Source: Tenodera sinensis (lineage: Eukaryota > Arthropoda > Insecta > Mantodea > Mantidae). Taken from it: a DNA stretch of 64,000 nt. The DNA lies in the NCBI GenBank assembly GCA_030765045.1, contig CM060969.1:50819216-50883215 (forward strand), written 5' to 3'. The translations under genes were made by a program, and so were the position numbers. Shown in pieces: positions 56,400 through 64,000 of this stretch (positions within the stretch are counted from its first letter, which is position 1; the number at the start of each line of letters is the position of its first letter). Below the pieces are notes generated by a model. That model saw only the letters and a program-made list of their open reading frames with translations, was not told where the DNA came from and did not search any database.

Positions 56400-56401
56400 T
56401 A

Positions 56402-58355
56402 GTTAGAATATGTGATGTATTCATGGATGTTTATAATATTACTTTATGCAACATAGTTCGACCATAAAATGGACCGGAATCGGACTAACGCGCTTCTCAG
56501 TTATTAATGATAAGAGAAATTGTGAAAAACGCCATGCTAAACAACAAAACACTATTCCACACGGACAAAGTTGTGTGTACTTTGTGCTTCTGCCTATTAA
56601 GGTTGTGGTTAGCAATTTCCAGCATGACAGCGTCCACGTGGATATGTTGAAAGGTCGTGGGAAATAGAATTATGACCAGAGCACATGATCTTGTTTTGTT
56701 TTGTCATCAGAGGAGGATGGAAATAATTATGCATCTTGGCTCGTCAGAACTGATCGATAATATTTTCATGTCATGGCGAATTGTGTTGCTAAGATTTTTG
56801 TAAAAATATCGGATGTTACATGTACACGATTTTTCTAGTCATTCTTCAGCAAACTATACTTATAAAAGCTTATTATTCTACTTCATCTTAATCGCGATGA
56901 ACATTTATAGAAATTGTTTATTATATACTGGGACGCTATGACAAAATCCAGCCCAATTGCTTTTTCTGTCACTTAACCCTCCTTCAAAACTTCTGCACAA
57001 ATACGCTTTTTTAAAACTGGCATTACCAAAGTCTTCAGTCCTTTGTTATATTACAACTCACAACTGTTTTCTTCTTGTAACCTTGGCTAACTCCTTTCTG
57101 TTTTTATTTACTTTCTCTGTCTCACAAACAGCTGGCTGTTTGACGATATGATCAGTCAACACTCAACTGCTTTGTTGTCTTCCTTTCGACACGACGGTTC
57201 TCTCACGACAACCGTACACACGCAGCTGACACACAGACACTAAAAGCCGGCTGCTGCTGCAGACTCACGTCTGTAAATACTATTAATCTCGTTGCCTCGT
57301 CTCCTTATATGTAATGTAATTTTATTTCGGCTTGAGATTATCACACTTGTATGTACATAACTTTACATTGATTACCTCCTTTCTTCTGATAATAAACAAA
57401 ACAAAGAAAAGAATTCCATCAACAATTCTCCCAAAAATAACAAATAATTTACCATACAAAATTGAAACAATCCACACAGTACAATCTTTGAGTTGCTCCT
57501 GGTGCAAATATAAACATTGTGGTTAACTGCTATATTGTACACCAGATGTCTCCTTATATAGCGAGGATGACTTAACATGGACCTTTCTCAAACTTCACAT
57601 TCTCTGGAAATTCTACATATATGCCAGGCACTGAACACCGCGAATAATCTTGAAAAACGGTTGTGTTGCCGCTCTGATTGTAGTCACGTATTCACAAACA
57701 GTCGCGCGAGGCAGTCTGACCTTCAGCGTCTTTGATGGCACGTGCCGCCTGTAATGTGAGGCAGCCTGGCCCCAATCCTTTGCTGTGTTTCTGTGCCGTC
57801 GGCTGGCTTACCCGACGTTGAACGGAGAGCCTTTTAAAACCCCAGTGTACTTTCCTGTTCTTTATTAAATTACTGTGTGATAATTTAGAGGGGTTTTATA
57901 TTGAAGCATACCTTTACCCCTTACAGTTGTAATTAAATTCGGTCTAAAGGCCAAAATAATGACAGGGAAATTGGAACAATGCTGGAGGAAGGCGATATTA
58001 AAAATTGCACCACACAAAAATGCGCCTGCATGATTCTCAAAGGAAACGTTAAACGGAATCTGATTATAAAAGTAAACGATCAAAGCACTCTAAGAGAAAA
58101 TAAATTGAGATATTTGTGGGTTCAACTGGATCAGAAGTTAAATTTCAATAATTCTACAGAAAGCTGAAAACAAATCCACTTAATGATGGAATTGCCAAAC
58201 ATTGCACAAAGGAACTTTAAAATACCTCTGGAAGCTACAGGAATTTCTCACATGACCATCATAGTAGGGATAATAGGATACGAATCGACTGGTTAGGCGC
58301 ATAAATTGAGGCAGAAAAAGAACATAAAGACGCTAAGAACAGTACAAAGACAAAT
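56402..58355. other. No gene recognised
   Basis: AT-rich DNA. A Trp/Cys-poor frame and a GC-richer patch near 57660-57840 could belong to an unidentified retroelement, but no primer-binding site, LTR pair or coding motif was found. Confidence 0.35.
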
Positions 58356-58359
58356 TTAC

Positions 58360-58775
58360 CTGGTTAACTTCTAAACGGGACCCTACTCCTCTTTGCTGTG
58401 CGACAACCTTTTGTCGATCGATCTCGTGCTGCTAGTGTTTTCCTAGCGCACCTTCAAGACTCTTTCAACTGCCTGGTAGACTTTCAGGGATCCTGGCGAA
58501 TGATAAACAAGTGGCCAAACGAGTTTTGGTGTTTTTAGCAATGGCAAAGGTAAACCTAAGGATTTAGAATGTTAGTTACCGTTGTTTCTGACTTTTTCGA
58601 CCATTTTATAATTTTATTTTTTCTCGCTTTTGCCCCTTTTTGGTATATCTATGTATATTTGTTTTTTACTAATATTTATATTTTATGTTGGCTTTTTCCA
58701 TGATGCATTTTATGACGGCGCTAATGACCGTACGCTTTAGCGCCCTTAAACTTATATATCTATCGATCTTACTGT
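58360..58775 (+). mobile_element. Older I-like LINE 3' fragment
   Basis: Diverged version of the ORF2 C-terminal end (AACTTCTAAACGGGACCCTA, CGACAACCTTTTGTCGATCG), the stop, a changed 3' UTR, a 3' hairpin in which GGCGCTAA (58717) pairs with TTAGCGCC (58737), and a TATC-type tail. Confidence 0.75.
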
Positions 58776-58969
58776 TTACTATTTATGCAATAATCATCCA
58801 AGAGGTCTTCAGCAACATTCCAAGAAAATTCAAGGTATCACTTAGAAACAGCCATGATCACCTGCTTGCGTCCGTCACTGACCACTTGTGAGTCTAAACG
58901 CCACAGGCGCGATTCACCCTTCGACTGAAAGAGGAGGTGAGGAATAGCAGCTGATTAGTAAGCGTCTTC

Positions 58970-59027
58970 AAAGAGATAAGGTTCACCTAGAAGTTGAACG
59001 CCTTTAAACCCACAAATCCAAATCCAA
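58970..59027 (+). mobile_element. Tiny I-like LINE 3' end
   Basis: Only the last part of the hairpin region (CACCTAGAAGTTGAACGCCT, TTAAACC) and an AAATCC-type tail remain. Confidence 0.65.
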
Positions 59028-59289
59028 GGTGGTACATATGGTATCAGTATTATGCGTAAGTTTAAATATTTATTTTCATTTGTTCCTTCTTTTAAACTTG
59101 AAGCAAACGTATTAAAAAACTGCTTTGAGAACTAATAACTTCCATCGCTTTCAGAAACTCACCGCAGTTACCCTTCTGAAGCTATCTCTAACTCATTCAC
59201 CTGCAAGAGGAAGCGCGTAGTTTCCAAACGTCTCGTTTTTCCAATGTTCTAAAGAAATCTATGAAAGATTTAAGTAAAATGCTCGTCAA

Positions 59290-61640
59290 CCTTTTGAATG
59301 TACCAAACAATACGTTTGTTCAGATTTACTCGCAGTTGGGAGTTTCGATTTGGCCAACCATTTGTCGGCATCTTTACAGTGGCTTCTATATTTTATGTTG
59401 AGTTCTTTTTCTTCTTGACATGCTCTTTCCATTTCAATTTAACATCCAGTGTCGTTCCTAAGTATTTGACTGAATTAGAATATGGAACTTTTAAGTTGTT
59501 GATAAAGGTAGGAAGTGGAGTTACTTTCTTATATGTGAAATTTATATGAAATGATTTCAATTCATTCAGTTTAATACGCCACTTAGTGGTCCAATAACTT
59601 ATTTTATTTGCAGCATTCTGTAGATTATTAGTAGCTCTCTCGATATTCTCTTAAACAGTAAAGATTGCTGTGTCATCTGCAAAAGTACCCATAAGAGTGT
59701 TATCCACTCGGGGAACATCTCTGGTGTATAGTACTCTGCCTTGTGGCACACCAGCTGTGCGTTTGAATTCTGAGTATTCTTTTCCATGGCGTACTCTAAA
59801 ATACGTATATTTAATATATGATTTTAGTTTCTGATAGAATTGCTTAGGAAGGTCCCTTTGTCATTTGATCTTAAGGCCCTCGTGCCAAACCTTGTCAAAT
59901 GCCTGCGCTACATCAAGAAATATTGCAGAACATGTTTTCCCTTCTTTAAAAGCTTCCTCAATAGAATTAGTAACCCTATGAACTTGATCAATGTTACAGT
60001 GTTTAGGTCTAAAGTCACACTGGTGAGTTGGGATCAGTTCTCTGGTCTGTATAATCGTCATTAATCTTTTTAGTAGTAATCTCTCGAATATCTTAGATAT
60101 AATGGGAAGTAAGGATATTGGCAGATATGATGTTACTTCTGTTGCTACCTTGCCTGGTTTGGGTAAGACTATTATTTCTGCCTTTTTCCAGCGCTTCGGA
60201 ACATACTTAAGTTTAAAACAAGCATTTATTATATGCTTTAGTTTTTCACATGCTACGTCCGGAAGTTGTTTAATAATTTCACCAGTTATATTACCATAAC
60301 CTGGTGATTTTTTAATACTAAGGTTGTTTTTATGAAGTTCTTTAGTTCCTTCAAGGAAACAGGTGTTATATCCATCTCATTTTCACAAATAGCATATTCA
60401 TTACGCACTAATACAGTATTATCGTAGTTAATAGTTTGTGGCATTTTCTAAATGATCAGCAAACAAATCAGCTTTCGGCTTGGAATTCCTTGCTCATACA
60501 CCATTGCCAGCTTTTAATGGAGGATATTGCTGCACTGGCCGTTTAAACCTTTTAGTTGTTTTTCACAGTGAATATCCAGATTCCTTATCTGCTGAGAGTT
60601 GACTAAGAAATCGGCTTAATGATTCGTTTTTAATGTCCATGATGCGCCTTTTCAATTCATTACTTAGTTTATTATATTTTGATTTGTCCTCAGGGTATCT
60701 AGTCTGTTGCCACCTCCTGCGTGCTTTTCTGTTTGCTAGGACCAACCCTCTTATTACTATGGGATAACTTACTATGTGTTTTGGATTTCCATAGTCTATT
60801 GGAGTACTTTCTTGTGCAGTCTGTTGGATTTCAGTTATCAATTGCTCCACTTCGTTATCAATTTGCTCTTCTGTGGTAAGTGGTGTTTTCAGGTCCATAA
60901 GATATATTAATACTTCCCTAAATTTCATCCAATCAGTTCTTTTATTAGTAATTTTTAGGAGACCCTCCTTCTGTGTTATGATTTCGTTTAAGGTTAGTAT
61001 GACAGGGGTATGATCTGATGATAGATCATTATTACATTCCACTTAAGTATGATTGTTATTAACTCTCTTGCTTATAAAGAAGTCATTTACATCCAGCACT
61101 TCGTGTGGGTCTGTTGGCCAGTATGTAGGTGATCCATTTGAGTGGAAACTGCATCATAATCTCTTCCAGCTTGATAAAGTTCTCTACCCTTAGTATTTAT
61201 TAATCGTGGGCCCCAATGGCTAGGTTTCGCGTTGAAATCACCACCTATAATGAAGGTGTTTCCCAGAGATTTAAAAAGATTGGTGTAATCACATTTGGTT
61301 AATGCACACCTTGGTGGACAGTAGATTGCTGAGATTTTTAACTCCTTATTTTTCATATGAATGCTGACAATAGCTACTTGCAATTTGGGATCTTCAATTT
61401 TAGGTTCCTAGTGGTGTAGAGTATTTCTTTGAATTAGAATTGCAGATTCACATCTTGCTTTATTGGATGGGTGTGAAGTACAATAACATTCAAAATAAAA
61501 CATTTTACAAAAGACTGCTTAGTCAGGTGGGTTTCTGAAATTAGACAAACGTTTATCTTCTCTTTCCTCAAAAACACTTCTAATTCTGAGATGTGCTGTA
61601 TTAAGCCATTTGCTTTCCAAGTTGCTATACGCAGTTGCTA
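59290..61640 (-). pseudogene. J2 ORF2: endonuclease-reverse transcriptase, broken
   Basis: Readable in order on the minus strand. LRIATWKANGLIQHISELEV (endonuclease start, N changed to K in the WN active-site motif), INVCLISETHLTKQSF, TFIIGGDFNAKPSHWGPRL and DLSSDHTPVIL form the endonuclease. ITGEIIKQLPDVACEKLKH, VPKRWKKAEIIVLPKPGKVA and LPISLLPIISKIFERLLLKR follow. Then come IFLDVAQAFDKVWHEGL (motif A), TAGVPQGRVL, GTFADDTAIF (catalytic box FADD) and VKYLGTTLDVKLKWKEHV. Several frameshifts and stops separate the blocks. Confidence 0.82.
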
Positions 61641-61831
61641 TACAGTGACACATTTGCACTAAAGTTTCTTTCTAAGGAATTATTTTTGTCAATTTTTTTT
61701 TATATATGTATTTATCATGTTTCTCTAATTTATAAAATATGAGTATTTCTGAATTGTGTTATTTCCTTTTTACTATCCTTAATAGCTTGAACATAGGATG
61801 TAATTCCCTTAGCAGATTCGCCATCTTTATC

Positions 61832-61846
61832 AACATCTTTTCTAAT
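61832..61846. repeat. 15-bp target-site duplication, left
   Basis: AACATCTTTTCTAAT, identical to 62056-62070. Confidence 0.88.
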
Positions 61847-62055
61847 TTTTTTAATTATCTGTTTCTGCTTTTGGACGTATTTATCACCTTGTTTCATATC
61901 TGGCTATTGCCACTGCCTTTTGCCTTTGTAAACTTTTCTTGTTGCTAGTATTTTTATTTTTTGAGTGAAATTTATATCTGGCTATTGCCATGAATCTTTT
62001 AAGGGCGCTGATGACCTAGAAGTTGAGCGCCCTTAAACCAAATCGAATCAAATCA
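61847..62055 (+). mobile_element. I-like LINE 3'-end insertion nested in J2 ORF1
   Basis: A 5'-truncated copy of about 209 bp. It starts in the run of T after the ORF2 stop, has both TATCTGGCTATTGCCA repeats, the perfect hairpin (61999-62036) and a tail of ATCAA/AAATC units. A perfect 15-bp duplication flanks it. It cuts J2 ORF1, whose reading (NATIRKDV then DKDGESAKG) resumes across the insertion. Confidence 0.92.
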
Positions 62056-62070
62056 AACATCTTTTCTAAT
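62056..62070. repeat. 15-bp target-site duplication, right
   Basis: AACATCTTTTCTAAT, identical to 61832-61846. Confidence 0.88.
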
Positions 62071-63640
62071 GGTGGCATTGAATTGTTGTTCTCTATTGTC
62101 TCTATTTTGTCCTTGTTTCCTGATGTTTATTAGCTTGTTTCTTTTATCCTGTTCTTCCTTTGCAACAGGACATCCTCGATAATTAGCCGAATGTGAGCCT
62201 TTGATATTAAAACGTTTGCGAGGTTGATCTCTCCCTATAGGGCAGTTCTTTGTAAGATGTCTGCCAGCACACTTCACACTATCTTTATTGCAGTATTTCT
62301 GTGTGTGATTGAATTCCTGACATCGCTTACACTGTGGGATCATATTCGTGTTCTTTCTTAATGGTTCGATTTTTTACAACCAATCCCAATACAGATTTGA
62401 TCTTTTAAATTTGCTCAATATTTTCTTCATTATTGAATGTGAGCATGAATAACTGCAGACCCTTTTTATAGACCACCCTTTCTCCCTTCTCATTTAATAT
62501 TATTTATTTTCTTATTATATTTTGGCTTCAAGAATATTAAAGCCCTTGCTAGCCAGATCTGCACCAATCTCCCTTTCATTACATGAGGGGCGTATTCCCC
62601 TTGCTATGACCTTTATCGGTCTTGCTGCTTTATCTTCATAGGAGTTCCATTGAACCCTTTTCTTACTGAGTTCCTGTGTAATGGTCCTGTATTAGTCAAT
62701 ATCAGGAGCATTAATTTTCCAGACATTATTGCTGTACGATGTATAATTACATTCTTTCGTTGTTACACCTTGTGTAACAATATAATATGCTATAATTCTG
62801 TATAAGATGATATTTCAAAAACTTTTATACGGATGGTATATGTTGCTTTGGTCGTATTTCTATATTTTGACCTTTGATTTTCTTACATACATACATACTC
62901 ATTCCCTATATTTTCTTCATTAATGTTTTGTTCACAGGTATTGGGGCTACTTGAAACCTTTCTCTTATTGTATCCTTTGCTCTTGACTTCAGTCCAACAT
63001 ATCTCCCTCTCCAGTTCCCCTTCATCAGTAAAGTAGTTTTCATTTCTTCCTAAATTTGAGGGACCAGCATTAACTTTGTCCAACAACGTAGTTTTACTCT
63101 CAAGTTCCTTAATATTTTGTTGTAAACTGGTAACAATCTGCTCAAGGTTTTGTCTAACTTGCAGTTCGTTTTGCCATTCCTCATAATAGTCAAGACTATG
63201 TGAATGTTCTCGATTTTCCTTAAGATTCTTGCCATTAGTTGGCAGTGAATCATCGAATAACTTATCTTTCAGAGATATTGGTGATGTCTGAATCAAGGTA
63301 CTTCTTTTAAATGCGTCTTCAGCAAGCAAAGGTTGACCTCCCCCAGAATCCATGAGGTCTGCTTCCAAAGAGGGTGGATTTGCCAGGACTTTGCCTGATC
63401 TACTACCTGGGGTATTTACTTCCGTGTTTATCTTTGCCATTGCTTGTTTAATGCTTAACTTACATCTAAAGAATGGTAAAAAAAGAAAGACTCTCATAGC
63501 CCTCGAAACCTAATGGTTATTCAGGGTTGCCCTGATAGCGAACAAATCGTACAGGGTTATCCACGATTCACCACCTGTGGACCCACCCGGTAGCTAACAC
63601 CCAAGCCCCAGGGTAGCTGCGATAACGTCATTGCTGTATT

Positions 63641-64000
63641 GCCATGGTAATTACGTCATTCATTTGCTGGCACTGATGCCAGAAATGGGGTAATTTTGCA
63701 CGATTTATGCCGTCATAATAGCCTTTGAATGCTAAGATTGCATAAGCAGTTTTTAAATTTGAAAAAAAAAAAGTTTGTTATGAAAACATTTATAAACAAA
63801 AAGGATCAACAGCCAAAAGAGAGGCGAGAAAATTGCATAGAAACAACTCATATTTAGAAACTGGTCAAATGCCAAAGAAATAGGAAATTCTGAAATTACT
63901 TAACTCTTGAGTTCAAAGAGACAGCTAGAATAGAAATACAGGTAAAACAATCTTGATACAATATTTTGAAAAAAATTGTGGACTAATATGACACTACATA
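63641..64000. other. No gene recognised
   Basis: AT-rich flank of J2 to the end of the window; nothing identifiable. Confidence 0.4.

Larger units (their letters stand above)
61640..63443 (-). pseudogene. J2 ORF1: zinc-knuckle protein, broken and interrupted
   Basis: Likely start MAKINTEVNTPGSRSGKV at 63443 (an upstream in-frame ATG at 63497 is possible). A coiled-coil-like segment follows (WQNELQVRQNLEQIVTSLQQ, NIKELESK). After a decayed stretch come INAPDIDQYRTITQELSKKR, VIARGIRPSCNEREIGADLA and then zinc knuckles CKRCQEFNHTQKYC, CAGRHLTKNC and GSHSANYRGC. The C-terminal end is split by the I-like insertion at 61847-62055. This is the Jockey/BS-type ORF1 layout. Confidence 0.8.
59270..63560 (-). 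mobile_element. J2: Jockey-like non-LTR retrotransposon, decayed and interrupted
   Basis: On the minus strand: leader with small hairpins (about 63500-63640), ORF1 with zinc knuckles, ORF2 with endonuclease and reverse transcriptase, ending near 59270 without a clear tail. It differs from J1 in sequence and is AT-rich like its surroundings. It is interrupted at 61847-62055 by an I-like fragment. Confidence 0.82.

Noticed and set aside
57660..57860. Possible LTR (GC-rich patch before TTTTAAAACCCCAG and a TTTATTAAAT signal)
   Set aside because: No second copy, no TG..CA ends and no primer-binding site found in the window.

Overview
The window looks like intergenic or intronic DNA of a large, repeat-rich arthropod genome, most likely an insect. 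It is AT-rich, has long microsatellites and tRNA-headed SINE-like repeats, and is packed with transposable elements of types common in arthropods. I found no convincing single-copy host gene, no ordinary tRNA or rRNA gene and no prokaryotic signal. Every protein-like segment I recognise belongs to a mobile element, so I cannot name a species.

Layout. 1-4.2 kb: a ~120-bp satellite, a small Tc1/mariner-like inverted-repeat element and two SINE-like repeats. 4.2-9.8 kb: a GC-rich Jockey-like LINE on the minus strand ('J1') with an open 901-codon ORF2, a frameshifted ORF1 and a highly structured leader. 10.3-12.5 kb: a non-autonomous hAT element with a perfect 8-bp target duplication. 13.3-19.8 kb: broken hAT transposases and deleted copies of an I-like LINE. 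20.8-26.9 kb: a full-length I-like LINE (copy 1) with two intact ORFs and a 13-bp target duplication, inserted into a SINE. 27.5-33.5 kb: a second, decayed copy in the same orientation. 33.5-43.9 kb: microsatellites, SINEs and 3'-end fragments of the same LINE. 44.1-45.3 kb: a Helitron helicase remnant. 46.7-47.1 kb: a mariner scrap. 48.4-50.7 kb: an inverted-repeat element carrying a frameshifted MPRKCVN-type arthropod repeat protein. 55.2-56.4 kb: a dead mariner with both ends. 58.4-63.6 kb: more I-like 3' ends and a decayed Jockey-like LINE on the minus strand ('J2'), whose ORF1 is split by an I-like fragment with a 15-bp target duplication.

The most interesting system is the I-like LINE family. 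Its first nucleotides can fold into an HDV-like nested double pseudoknot: a 7-bp P1, a 3-bp P3 and a CUAA segment before a P2 strand, seen in two copies. ORF1 and ORF2 are bridged by a stop/start relay. The 3' end is a hairpin of up to 10 bp whose stem shows double compensatory changes in a diverged copy and whose loop resembles a box C/D kink-turn. Instead of poly(A), each insertion ends in a different short tandem repeat. All eleven recognisable 3' ends in the window point the same way. ORF1 would package the RNA; ORF2 supplies endonuclease, reverse transcriptase and RNase H for target-primed reverse transcription.

All homology calls are by eye from motifs. No database search, alignment program or RNA-folding program was run.
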